The translations under genes and the position numbers were made by a program. 64,000 nucleotides of DNA from Rhizobiales bacterium 62-47 (GTDB lineage: Bacteria; Pseudomonadota; Alphaproteobacteria; Rhizobiales; Xanthobacteraceae), in contig MKVX01000005.1 of the NCBI GenBank assembly GCA_001899255.1, positions 62,001 to 126,000 on the forward strand, written 5' to 3'. The stretch's first letter is position 1, and every line of letters begins with the position of its first letter. The notes beneath the pieces were generated by a model, which made no database searches, was not told the DNA's origin, and worked only from the letters and a program-made list of their open reading frames with translations. This document shows positions 18,059 through 26,666 of the stretch, one piece after another.

Positions 18059-19045
18059 TCATGCCATCGCTGACATGGTGAGGAGAATTTTTCCGGTCGC
18101 TACGCGCCCCTGCAAGGCCTTCATGGCCTCGCCATACCGCGCGAGCGGAAACGATGCGGAGATGACCGGAGCAAAATGGCCTGCGGCGACAAAACCGGTG
18201 AGTTCACGCGCCAGATCGAGCCGCGCCTGAGGTTCGCGCCGGAAGAATTCACCGACATAGACGCCCATAATGTCGCGCTCGGATAGCAGAGCCAGATTGA
18301 GCGGCAGCTTCGGCACCGTTCCTTCGGCAAAGCCAACGACGAGATAGCGCCCACGCCAACCGAGCGAGCGCAGCGCGGGTTCAGCGTAAGCTCCGCCGAC
18401 GGGATCCAGCACCACATCGACACCATTGCTTCCGACGATGGCTTGAATCTCTTTGCGCAAATCGGAATCGCGATAGTTGATTGCGTGATCCGCGCCCTGC
18501 GCCAGACACACGTCGAGCTTTTCGGGGGACGATGCCGCTGCAATGACCGTCGCGCCGACCTGCCGCCCGAGTTGAACGGCTGCAAGACCGACGCCACCGG
18601 ACGCACCGAGAACGAGAAGGGTCTCACCCTTCCGCAGGCGCGCGCGCGACTTCAGTGCATGCCAGACGGTCTGGTAAGCAAGCCCAAGCGCCGCACCGAC
18701 ACCAAAATCCATCGTATCCGGTAGGGCCACCACCCGTTCGGCGTGCGCGATGGCGAACTCTGCGAACGCACCCCAGGTGACCACAGCCGAAACCCGGTCG
18801 CCGATCCTGAGGCCCTCGACGCCCTCGCCAACGCCGTGCACCACGCCGGCCATTTCCATGCCGGGAACGAACGGCAGCGGCGGCTTGACCTGATAGCGTC
18901 CCTCGACGATCAGCAGATCCGGAAAGTTCAGTGCCGCAACATGCACCCGGATGAGAACTTCGCCCGCACCCGGCTTGGGTGGATCGATCGTCTCAAGGGT
19001 CAGCGCGTCAACGCCATCCAACGTTTTGCAGAGCACCGCGCGCAT
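18059..19045 (-). CDS. NADPH:quinone oxidoreductase-type zinc-independent dehydrogenase
   Basis: This 328-aa member of the medium-chain dehydrogenase/reductase superfamily begins MRAVLCKTLDGVDALTLETIDPPKPGAGEVLI. The nucleotide-binding motif LVLGASGGVGLAAVQLGRQVGA sits near residue 145. The catalytic-zinc cysteine is absent, as in quinone oxidoreductases and enoyl reductases. It likely reduces a quinone or an activated double bond with NADPH in the cytosol. It is the last gene of a minus-strand group headed by a Liv-type transporter, 45 bases after the LLM flavoenzyme. Confidence 0.88.
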   Translation of the reverse strand: MRAVLCKTLDGVDALTLETIDPPKPGAGEVLIRVHVAALNFPDLLIVEGRYQVKPPLPFVPGMEMAGVVHGVGEGVEGLRIGDRVSAVVTWGAFAEFAIAHAERVVALPDTMDFGVGAALGLAYQTVWHALKSRARLRKGETLLVLGASGGVGLAAVQLGRQVGATVIAAASSPEKLDVCLAQGADHAINYRDSDLRKEIQAIVGSNGVDVVLDPVGGAYAEPALRSLGWRGRYLVVGFAEGTVPKLPLNLALLSERDIMGVYVGEFFRREPQARLDLARELTGFVAAGHFAPVISASFPLARYGEAMKALQGRVATGKILLTMSAMA

Positions 19046-19090
19046 CGTTCAGACCTTTCGCACACGACAAGCGCCTGTCGACGCCAATCA

Positions 19091-20032
19091 TCATTGATTG
19101 CCAGTGAGCTGACGGAGCCGCGGCATCAGTTCGCGACCGAGAACTTCGAGCTGTTCGACCTCATCGAACACCGGGCTGAGCGCAAGATGCGTGACGCGCC
19201 CCTTCACCAACCGATGAATTTGCTCGGCGCAGGCATCCGGCGTGCCGACGATGCAGACGTCACCCGCCATAGCGGGGTCGCGACCATGATACGTCGTACT
19301 GAACCACTGGCGCGCGCGCGTCAGCGCCAGCGCACCGTCGTCGGAAACCGCAACATAGAGCCGCTTGGCGATGGTGAACGTCGAAGGATCGCGACCGGCC
19401 TTCTGCAACTCGCCCTGCAACTGTTCGCATTCCACCACGAAGCGCGCAGGCGGCGCGGCACCGGCGCCGATCCAGCCATCGCCCAACGCGACGGCACGCG
19501 CTAACGCCTTCGGGTTCGAGCCACCAAACCAGATCGGTGGATGCGGCTTCTGAAGCGGCTTCGGTTCGAGCTTCTCTTCCTTGATCGACCAGAACTCATT
19601 TTCATCCGACAGTGACGGTTCCGTCCAAGCCCGCCTGATCAGCCGGATACCAGCCTCGAATCGCTTGCCGCGATCTTCGGGGCGATAGCCCATCGCGGGA
19701 TACACATCGCGGTCGCCACTGAGACCGACTCCGACCACCGTCCGGCCCCCGCTGAGATGGTCCAGTGTCGCAATCGATTTGGCGAGCAGCACCGGATTGC
19801 GCAGCGCACTCAACAGGATCCCGCTGACAAGCCGGACGCGCGAGGTGAGCGCCGCCGCGTAAGTCAGAAGCCCGAGCGCATCGAGGCGCGGCCCCGGCCC
19901 GAAAATCTGCTCCGCCACCCACAGGCTATCGAAGCCGAGTTCTTCCGCCCGGATCACGAAGCGGCGCAACCGCGCGATGTCGAGGACCTGGTCTCCTGAT
20001 TGCGGGATGGATACTCCGATACGCAGGGACAT
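19091..20032 (-). CDS. LLM-class (luciferase-like) flavin-dependent oxidoreductase
   Basis: This 313-aa TIM-barrel flavoenzyme starts at 20032 (MSLRIGVSIPQSGDQVLDIARLRRFVIRAEELGFDSLWVAE). A family signature, GVGLSGDRDVYPAMG, is followed by the substrate-domain insert and PPIWFGGSNPKALARAVALGDGW. These features match the F420/FMN-dependent LLM class. It probably uses FMNH2 or F420 in oxidation or Baeyer-Villiger-like attack on a small organic molecule. It lies between a RidA-family gene and the quinone oxidoreductase gene. Confidence 0.86.
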   Translation of the reverse strand: MSLRIGVSIPQSGDQVLDIARLRRFVIRAEELGFDSLWVAEQIFGPGPRLDALGLLTYAAALTSRVRLVSGILLSALRNPVLLAKSIATLDHLSGGRTVVGVGLSGDRDVYPAMGYRPEDRGKRFEAGIRLIRRAWTEPSLSDENEFWSIKEEKLEPKPLQKPHPPIWFGGSNPKALARAVALGDGWIGAGAAPPARFVVECEQLQGELQKAGRDPSTFTIAKRLYVAVSDDGALALTRARQWFSTTYHGRDPAMAGDVCIVGTPDACAEQIHRLVKGRVTHLALSPVFDEVEQLEVLGRELMPRLRQLTGNQ

Positions 20033-20097
20033 GGATCTCCTCGACATCACAGCAACGATCACGAGGACGACGCGCGCGACGCCCTCGGCAACAGGTT

Positions 20098-20535
20098 TTA
20101 ACGCGGCACGACCGCCTCGGCTTCGATCTCGATCAGGCCGCCATCGCGAACCAGTTGGCTGGTGCGGACCAAGGTACTGGCCGGGAAGCGCCCATCCTTG
20201 AAAAATCGCGCGCGGACTTCGTGAATCTCACGCAGCGACTGAGCATCGATCTGGGTGACGAAGATCAGAGTGCGCACGATGTGCTGCATGCCCGCACCCT
20301 GCTGCTCCAGAATTTCCTTGATGTTCTGCAGCGCACGTTCCGCCTGCTCCGCCATCGTCCGGCCGACGATATTGCCGTCCTCATCGGTGGCGAGCTTCCC
20401 CGAAATGTAGAGCACGAAGTGATCGGCATGATCCACGCGCACCGCGTCGGAAAATGCCGCAGCAATTCCCGTTCCCTTGATGCCGGGAATGTTTCGCGTC
20501 TTGTTCTTCGCAAGATTGATGAACGCGGTCTCCAC
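20098..20535 (-). CDS. RidA/YjgF-family protein (imine deaminase type)
   Basis: This protein is about 145 aa. A GTG at 20535 follows an AAAGGCAGG site by six bases and starts close to conserved sequence (ETAFINLAKNKTRNIPG). An ATG at 20574 is the alternative and would add 13 residues. The Arg that binds the carboxylate of imine substrates in RidA fits the segment TSQLVRDGGLIEIEAEAVVPR. Family members hydrolyse reactive enamines or imines, or act as 2-aminomuconate deaminases. It sits between the substrate-binding protein and LLM oxidoreductase genes. Two further Rid proteins are encoded at 29946 and 36235. Confidence 0.82.
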   Translation of the reverse strand: METAFINLAKNKTRNIPGIKGTGIAAAFSDAVRVDHADHFVLYISGKLATDEDGNIVGRTMAEQAERALQNIKEILEQQGAGMQHIVRTLIFVTQIDAQSLREIHEVRARFFKDGRFPASTLVRTSQLVRDGGLIEIEAEAVVPR

Positions 20536-20679
20536 AGATGGCCTGCCTTTCTGGATGTTGGAAGAGGAATGCATTCGCTTTGGGCTCGCTTGTAACGGCG
20601 CGATCCCGGAGCAGTCTGTGTCGTGGTGAACAATGCCGGCCGAGGCGTGAGTTGATCCCGCCTCGGCCGGCAGCAACGC

Positions 20680-21834
20680 TTACTTGGCGATCAGCTTCCA
20701 CGCGCCGTTATTGACCTCGAACAGCGCCGTCGAACGCTGGTCAAAGCCGGCATGGTTGGTCTTCGACATCGACACCGGCCCCACCGCGGTGGTCAGATCC
20801 TTGAGCCCTTCGAGCTTGTCGCGCAGCATCGCCCTGAATTCGGCGCTGCCGGGCTTCTGGGCTGGCAACGTCTCCTTCAACGCCGCCTCGACGAAATTCC
20901 ACGCTGCAATGATGCTCAGAACGTTGGTCGACCACTGCCCATTGTTGGCGGCTTCGTAGCGCTTGCGGATCGGATCGACCAGGAGGCGAACCGGGTCGTT
21001 CGGCTGAAGGTGATCGATATCCATCGCCGGCGTATAAGCCGCAATCGCGCCTTCCATCTTCTTGCCGCCGAGCTTGAGCACTTCCGGATTGAGCGCCGCA
21101 TACGTGAAGTAGATCTTGCCCTTGTACCCTTGCTCGCGCAGCGTCTGCGCCGGGAGCGCCGCCGGCGTTGCCGCGACCGCGATCAGAACCGCTTCGGGTT
21201 GCGCCGCCATGACCTTGGCGACCTGGGCCACCACCGACACGTCGGTTGCGGCGTAACGCTCCTTGGCGACCAGCGAGATGTTGAACTTCGGGACCAGTTT
21301 GCCGAGTTCGTCGTCCCAGGTATCGCCGAGCGCGTCACCGGTGGCGATCAGCGCGAGCTTCTTGATCCCGTTCGAGGACATGTGCCGCAACGTGGCTTCG
21401 GCCATCAACGATTCATCGGGAACAGACTTGAAGACCCAGTGACGCTTGGCATCCACCGGGGAGACGATCCGCGAACTGCCGGCGAAGCTGACCATCGGCG
21501 TCTTCGCTTCGCTGACGACGTCGAGAACCGCGAGCGAGGACACGGTGGTGTTGGGGCCGACGAGAATGTCGACCTTCTCGTCGAGCAGCAGCTTGCGCGC
21601 GGCCTTGACCGCCTGCGCCGGATCCGACGCATCATCTTCGATGTGGAATTGAATCTTGCGTCCTGCGAGTTCGGTCGGAAGCAGGCTCGCTCCCTTGCGC
21701 TGCGGCACGCCGAGCGATGAAGCCGGCCCTGTCGCAGAAAGCACGATTCCAACCTTGACCGGATCGTTGGCGTCGGCACGCGCGCCGAAACTCACCAGAC
21801 CGATCGCAACCGACAAAGCCAATATTCTGAGCAT
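20680..21834 (-). CDS. Liv-type ABC transporter substrate-binding protein (system 1)
   Basis: This 384-aa periplasmic binding protein of the branched-chain amino acid type (PF13458-like) captures the substrate for the adjacent permease. A signal peptide (MLRILALSVAIGLVSFGARA-DA) precedes VKVGIVLSATGPASSLGVPQRKGASL, the normal start of the mature fold. The segment VDILVGPNTTVSSLAVLDVVSEAKTPMVSF lines the usual ligand site. In this bacterial group such proteins often bind aromatic acids as well as amino acids. The neighbours suggest an organic-acid ligand. Confidence 0.92.
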   Translation of the reverse strand: MLRILALSVAIGLVSFGARADANDPVKVGIVLSATGPASSLGVPQRKGASLLPTELAGRKIQFHIEDDASDPAQAVKAARKLLLDEKVDILVGPNTTVSSLAVLDVVSEAKTPMVSFAGSSRIVSPVDAKRHWVFKSVPDESLMAEATLRHMSSNGIKKLALIATGDALGDTWDDELGKLVPKFNISLVAKERYAATDVSVVAQVAKVMAAQPEAVLIAVAATPAALPAQTLREQGYKGKIYFTYAALNPEVLKLGGKKMEGAIAAYTPAMDIDHLQPNDPVRLLVDPIRKRYEAANNGQWSTNVLSIIAAWNFVEAALKETLPAQKPGSAEFRAMLRDKLEGLKDLTTAVGPVSMSKTNHAGFDQRSTALFEVNNGAWKLIAK

Positions 21835-21914
21835 TGCGTCCCTCTCTTGTTCCTTGCTGAAGCTGAAACGGGTGATCTGTCGCAGCCGCGGCGTTGCGGC
21901 GTTCGACGTGACAG

Positions 21915-22667
21915 TTAATTTCCGGGATTTGCCTTCTTCTTTCCGACCCCCAGATAGGCCTCGATAATTCGCGGATCTGTCGCGAGGCTCGCTGCCGGCC
22001 CTTGCGCCGTCACCTTGCCCATTTCCAGGACGTAGCCTGCATCCGATACGTTCAGCGCAGCCTTGGCGTTCTGCTCGACCAGCAGGATCGACGTGGTCTC
22101 GCTGAGCCTGCTCACGAGGTTCAGGGTCTCCTGCGCGATCAGCGGCGCCAGTCCGAGGCTGGGTTCGTCGAGCATCAGAAGCCGCGGCTTGGCCATCAGC
22201 GCGCGGCCGATCGCCAGCATCTGCCGTTCACCGCCGGACAGCGTGGCGGCGAACTGCGTGTGGCGCTCTTTCAGACGCGGAAACATCTGGTAGATCATAT
22301 CGAGCTGTGACATCGGGTTGGCCGCACCGATATGCCTCAGACGCTGCGCTCCAAGCAGCAGATTGTCCGCGACCGTCATTGCACCGAACAATTCCCGGCG
22401 CTCCGGAACTAGGCTCATGCCACCGAAGACGCGCTTCTCCACACTGAGCCCGGAGAACTCGGCGCCCTCGAACTTGATCTGACCTTTCGCACTGGCATTG
22501 GCGGGGAGAATACCCATGATGGCGTTGAGCAGCGTCGATTTGCCGGCGCCGTTGGGACCGATAACGGAAACGATGGCACCCTGCTCGACCACGATATCGA
22601 CTTCCGCCAGCGCCGGAACGCCGCCGTATCGCACTTGCAACCCTTTCACATCGAGGACAGCTGCCAT
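21915..22667 (-). CDS. livF: Liv-type ABC transporter ATP-binding protein LivF (system 1)
   Basis: This 250-aa ATPase starts at the ATG at 22667 behind a GAGGAGAGG ribosome-binding site. Walker A is GPNGAGKST, the signature is LSGGERQMLAIGRAL, and Walker B is LLMLDEPSLGL, with the LivF-specific LVEQNAKAALNVSDAGYVLEMG near the end. It powers import together with the fused LivM-LivG subunit encoded just upstream, which it follows by 11 bases. Confidence 0.92.
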   Translation of the reverse strand: MAAVLDVKGLQVRYGGVPALAEVDIVVEQGAIVSVIGPNGAGKSTLLNAIMGILPANASAKGQIKFEGAEFSGLSVEKRVFGGMSLVPERRELFGAMTVADNLLLGAQRLRHIGAANPMSQLDMIYQMFPRLKERHTQFAATLSGGERQMLAIGRALMAKPRLLMLDEPSLGLAPLIAQETLNLVSRLSETTSILLVEQNAKAALNVSDAGYVLEMGKVTAQGPAASLATDPRIIEAYLGVGKKKANPGN

Positions 22668-22678
22668 GTTGCCTCTCC

Positions 22679-24466
22679 TCAATCGCCGAGATAGGCGCGC
22701 CGCACCGCGGGGTCGCTTTGCACCTGCTCCGGGGTGCCCGATGCAATCAGGCTGCCGAAATCCATCACGATGACGCGATCCGCGAGCTCCATCAGAAATT
22801 CCATGTCGTGCTCGACCAGCAGAATGCTCATCCCCTCGCTGCGGAGCTGGCGCAGCAGCGACGAGAGCGCGGTCTTCTCGAAATAACGCAAGCCCGCAGC
22901 CGGCTCGTCGAGCAGCAGCAAAATCGGATCGCCGCTCAGCGCTCGCGCGATCTCCGCCAGCCGCTGTTGGCCGAGCGCAAGATTGCCCGCGGCCATGTAG
23001 AGATTGTCCTTCAGGCCGACGCGCTCGAGTTGCCGCGCGGCTTCATGAAGCAGTTTGTCCTCTTCTTGCCGGTTGAGGCGCGAGGCACTGGCCAGCACAT
23101 TGCCGATCATGTGTGGATCGCCGCGCAGATGCGCGCCCAGCGCGACGTTCTCCAGCACCGACATGTTCGGCAAAAGATTCGCGTGCTGGAATGTGCGGCC
23201 GATCCCCCGCGAGAACACGGTGCGCGAGGGCAAATTCGTGATGCTGGCGCCACGGAACGACACATCGCCGGCCGACAGCGATTGCACCGACGTGATGAGA
23301 TCGAAGGTGGTGGACTTTCCAGCGCCGTTCGGGCCGATCAGCGCGACAATCTCTCCGGCCTTGATATCGAAGCTGACGTCGTTGACGGCAACCAGGCCAC
23401 CGAAGCGCTTCTGGAGGCCGCGCACGTCCAACACTTGCTCGCCGTGAGCCGGCTTCGGCCGCACCGGAAGGGCGGGCGCCTGGGCCGGGGCCTCGGCAAG
23501 CCGGTATTCAGTAATTTGCCGCGCCAGAAAGGGCCACAGGCCATCGCGCGCCCGCTGCAGGATAATGATTAGCATCACGCCCAGCGCCACCAACTCATAA
23601 TGGGCATCGCCACCGATGAGCCGCGGCAGCAGATTGCGCAGCACGTCGTCCAGCAAGACGAACAGGCCGGCGCCGAGGATCGCGCCCCACACGCTCATCG
23701 CGCCGCCGAGCACCGTCATGAACACATATTCGGTGCCATGCGTGAGACCGAACGGAATCGGGCTGACAGCGCGTTGCAAATGCGCATAGAGCCAGCCTGA
23801 GGTCGACGCCAGCAAGGCGGCGAGAACGAAGGTAAGCACTTTCAGCCGCGCGGTATCGATTCCGTGGGCTTCGGGCATTGTGTCGCCGAGCGCGAGCGAG
23901 CGCATCGCGCGGCCTACGCGGGAGCTCAGCAAGTTCCTGACGCCGAGGGCTGCCAGCGCGACGGCGCCCCAGATGACGTAGTACATGCGCTCGGATTTCT
24001 CGAACGAGAAACCAAAGATCGACAGATGCGGGAGCGCGTTGAGGCCGTCGTTCTTGCCGAGAATCTCCAGGTTGGCGAAGGCGAAATAGATTGCCATTCC
24101 CACCGCCATCGTTGCGATAGCCAGGTAATGTCCGGACAATCGACGCGTGACGAGGCCGACCAGATACGCCGCGATGCCGGTGACCAGCCAGCCGAGGACA
24201 AGGCCGATCCATGGCGACAGGCCCGCGAGCGTCGTTGCCAGCGCCGTGGTGTAGGCGCCGAGCCCAACAAAGGCGGCCTGACCGAACGACAACATGTTGG
24301 CGCTGCCGATCAGCAATACGAGGCCCAGCGCCACCAGCGCGAACAGGCCGATGTAATTGAATGACGTGATCCATGCGGACGCTACCGGCGCCAGCGGCAA
24401 CAGCACGATCAATGCAATCGCCGCGATCAACGGGACCTGAAATGGCAGAAAGCGCTGGTCTTTCAT
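22679..24466 (-). CDS. fused Liv permease-ATPase, LivM-LivG (system 1)
   Basis: This 595-aa protein joins two subunits that are usually separate. Residues 1 to about 325 form a LivM-type permease with about eight to ten membrane helices, including the LivM segment ALGLVLLIGSANMLSFGQAAFVGLGAY. After a Pro/Ala-rich linker (about 325-345), residues 347-595 form a LivG ATPase: Walker A GPNGAGKST, signature ALGQQRLAEIARAL in place of LSGGQ, Walker B LLLLDEPAAGL and LLVEHDMEFLMELADRVIVMDFG. The gene starts one base inside the livH stop codon. A second fusion of the same design occurs at 31107. Confidence 0.92.
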   Translation of the reverse strand: MKDQRFLPFQVPLIAAIALIVLLPLAPVASAWITSFNYIGLFALVALGLVLLIGSANMLSFGQAAFVGLGAYTTALATTLAGLSPWIGLVLGWLVTGIAAYLVGLVTRRLSGHYLAIATMAVGMAIYFAFANLEILGKNDGLNALPHLSIFGFSFEKSERMYYVIWGAVALAALGVRNLLSSRVGRAMRSLALGDTMPEAHGIDTARLKVLTFVLAALLASTSGWLYAHLQRAVSPIPFGLTHGTEYVFMTVLGGAMSVWGAILGAGLFVLLDDVLRNLLPRLIGGDAHYELVALGVMLIIILQRARDGLWPFLARQITEYRLAEAPAQAPALPVRPKPAHGEQVLDVRGLQKRFGGLVAVNDVSFDIKAGEIVALIGPNGAGKSTTFDLITSVQSLSAGDVSFRGASITNLPSRTVFSRGIGRTFQHANLLPNMSVLENVALGAHLRGDPHMIGNVLASASRLNRQEEDKLLHEAARQLERVGLKDNLYMAAGNLALGQQRLAEIARALSGDPILLLLDEPAAGLRYFEKTALSSLLRQLRSEGMSILLVEHDMEFLMELADRVIVMDFGSLIASGTPEQVQSDPAVRRAYLGD

Positions 24467-25521
24467 CAGTGCTCGCCCATGTCAGAACGCGACGCGAAGG
24501 TGCGAAGCAACAGGATCGGAATGATCATCGAGAAGACGATGACCTCCTTCAATGCGCTGGCCCAGAACGACGTGTACGACTCCAGCAGACCGACCACGAA
24601 CGCCCCCGCCACGGCCAGCGGATAGCTGACGAATCCGCCAAGTACCGCCGCGACGAACCCCTTGAGGCCGATGAGCTCTCCGGAGAGATAGTTCAGCGTC
24701 ACGCCCGGAGAGATCAGCAGGCCGCAGAGCGCCGCGATCAGACAAGCGAGCGTGATCGCCAACTTCCCCGATGTCGCAGTGCCGATGCCGACGAGTTGCG
24801 CCCCGATGCGGTTGACGGCGACCGCGCGCAGCGCCTTTCCCGGCACCGTCCGCGCAAAGAAGAGATAGAGAATGACCATCAGAACCACGGCGGCCACAAG
24901 GACCATCACCACCTGCCCGCGCACGATCTGACCGCTAAGTTCAAGTTGCCAGTCAGCGTAGGGCTCGGCGCGGTCGCCATCGGGACCGAACAGGTTCAGG
25001 CCGAGGCCGACCATCACGAAATGCACGGCGATCGACACCATGAACAGCACCAGCGGATTGGCAGAAACCAGCGGCTGGTAAGCCAGACGATAGATGATCG
25101 GCGCCAGCGGAACGACGATCAGCACAGCCATCAGCATATCGACGGGCATGATCCGGGGCTGTTGCGACAACATGGTCACGATTGCGGCAATCACTGCCGG
25201 GAGCAGCAGATTCTGCGCGGCAGAAAGCCATAGCGGCGCTATTCCGCCGCTTGCGGCGCGATCACGTTCTCGAACAAACGCGACGATATCAGTGATAAAA
25301 GCAATGCAACCCGCAGCGATCAGCAACCAGACGGTGCGCGGCACCTGGTTGGCTTGAATGACAACCAGAGTCAGTGCGGTATAGACGACGAATTCCCCGA
25401 TCGGGATGAACGGAATCTTGGTCACCGCAAAGACGAGAACCAGCGCCATCGCAAGCAGCGCATAGATCGCTCCTGTGGCGATTCCGTCCTGAGCGAGCAG
25501 GAGTGCGACGGTTGGATTCAT
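24466..25521 (-). CDS. livH: Liv-type ABC permease LivH (system 1)
   Basis: This 351-aa inner-membrane permease starts at the ATG at 25521 (MNPTVALLLAQDGIATGAIYALLAMALVLVFAVTKIPFIPIGEFV), the standard LivH opening. About eight hydrophobic helices follow, and the C-terminus has the LivH hallmark GLKGFVAAVLGGFVSYPLAVAGAFVVGLLES. Compared with E. coli LivH it has an extra internal stretch of about 40 residues (near 95-140). It is the first gene of transport system 1, and the 296 bases upstream should contain its promoter. Confidence 0.9.
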   Translation of the reverse strand: MNPTVALLLAQDGIATGAIYALLAMALVLVFAVTKIPFIPIGEFVVYTALTLVVIQANQVPRTVWLLIAAGCIAFITDIVAFVRERDRAASGGIAPLWLSAAQNLLLPAVIAAIVTMLSQQPRIMPVDMLMAVLIVVPLAPIIYRLAYQPLVSANPLVLFMVSIAVHFVMVGLGLNLFGPDGDRAEPYADWQLELSGQIVRGQVVMVLVAAVVLMVILYLFFARTVPGKALRAVAVNRIGAQLVGIGTATSGKLAITLACLIAALCGLLISPGVTLNYLSGELIGLKGFVAAVLGGFVSYPLAVAGAFVVGLLESYTSFWASALKEVIVFSMIIPILLLRTFASRSDMGEH

Positions 25522-25817
25522 CAAGAGAGCCTGAAGCCGGTGGGTCCAACGTGTTGGTTCCCACACAGCTTAGGCTTCGGCATGGGGCGGTTTCTGTTCA
25601 GTGGAGGACAGAGGCTCGATCCGGGTACGGAAAGCCTATGTCGCGCCGATCCATGCATGAAAGCCAAATTCGCATCTTTCAGCAGGCGCAACAAAGATGT
25701 GCAGGCCTGCGACGCGTCGTCTCACCAGCCGCCGCGATCGCCACCTTGGCTTCGAACCGGAAGCACTCCGGCGCGATCGATCGGGATTTCAACGATCGAG
25801 ACGGTGCCCCAATTCGT
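25522..25817. other. intergenic region upstream of transport system 1
   Basis: This is a 296-base non-coding stretch between the start of the livH gene and the 3' end of the cyclase gene, both on the minus strand. It should hold the promoter of system 1. I see no convincing palindrome, terminator or small gene. Confidence 0.4.
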
Positions 25818-26642
25818 TCAGGCGATGGCGATGGGCCGGATCGGCGAACCGGTGGCACCGGTCAATCGCAAGGGCAATGCGACAAACAGCACACGCTGCG
25901 GACGCTTCCGCGCAACCTCCTCGAGATTGAGATTCTCGATGATGTGGATGCCGGCATCGACCAGCAAAATGGCGTGCACCGAGACACCCGGCGTCGGCAG
26001 GCATTCGAAGCCGGGCGTATCGGATCCCATCAACGTCACGCCACGCTCGATCAGCCAGCGCGTCGCCGTCTCGCCGGGGCCGGGCATGCCGCCGCGACGG
26101 CCGATGAACATTTCGGCATCCGACCAATACCTAGCCCAGCCGGTGCGGATCAGGGCTGCGTCGCCGCGCTTGATCTGCGCACCGCTCAAGGCCAATGCAG
26201 CCTCGATGTCGGCGACGGTGACTTCTTGCGCCGGCGCGAGGCAATCGACGCCGGTGGCGGCGGCGACATCCAGCACCACTGCGCCTTGAACGATCGGCGG
26301 AATATCCGCCACCGAGTGCTCGCGATAGCCATCGCGGGTTTCGACGTCCGCGACGTGGACGCCGCCATGCAGACAGCCGTTGCGGGAGAAATGGCCCAGG
26401 GCATCGATATGCGTGCCGGAATGCCCGGACGTCACGATCACCTCGTTGGCGAAACTGGAGCCGTCCTCCCGCTTCACCGGATGCGGATCGCCGTGACGGC
26501 GGTGCAACGCCAGCGAGAACGGGATGTGCTGGTGGTAAACCGGCATCGACGGCGCCATTGCGTGTGACAGCTCATAAAGCTGCGCGCCCGGCGCGACGGC
26601 ACCGAAAACCCCTGCATCGAAGCGCGACAGCTTGGTGTGCAT
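25818..26642 (-). CDS. cyclase-family metal hydrolase (kynurenine formamidase-like)
   Basis: This 274-aa protein belongs to the PF04199 'cyclase' family, whose members are zinc or manganese amidohydrolases such as kynurenine formamidase KynB and isatin hydrolase. The metal-binding signature HSGTHIDALGHF is intact, and LYELSHAMAPSMPVYHQHIPF is the family start. It follows the aldehyde dehydrogenase gene by 24 bases. The likely role is hydrolysis of a formamide or a ring amide in the same pathway. The substrate is not determined. Confidence 0.88.
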   Translation of the reverse strand: MHTKLSRFDAGVFGAVAPGAQLYELSHAMAPSMPVYHQHIPFSLALHRRHGDPHPVKREDGSSFANEVIVTSGHSGTHIDALGHFSRNGCLHGGVHVADVETRDGYREHSVADIPPIVQGAVVLDVAAATGVDCLAPAQEVTVADIEAALALSGAQIKRGDAALIRTGWARYWSDAEMFIGRRGGMPGPGETATRWLIERGVTLMGSDTPGFECLPTPGVSVHAILLVDAGIHIIENLNLEEVARKRPQRVLFVALPLRLTGATGSPIRPIAIA

Positions 26643-26666
26643 CTCAACCTCCCGGGTTGCGCGCGA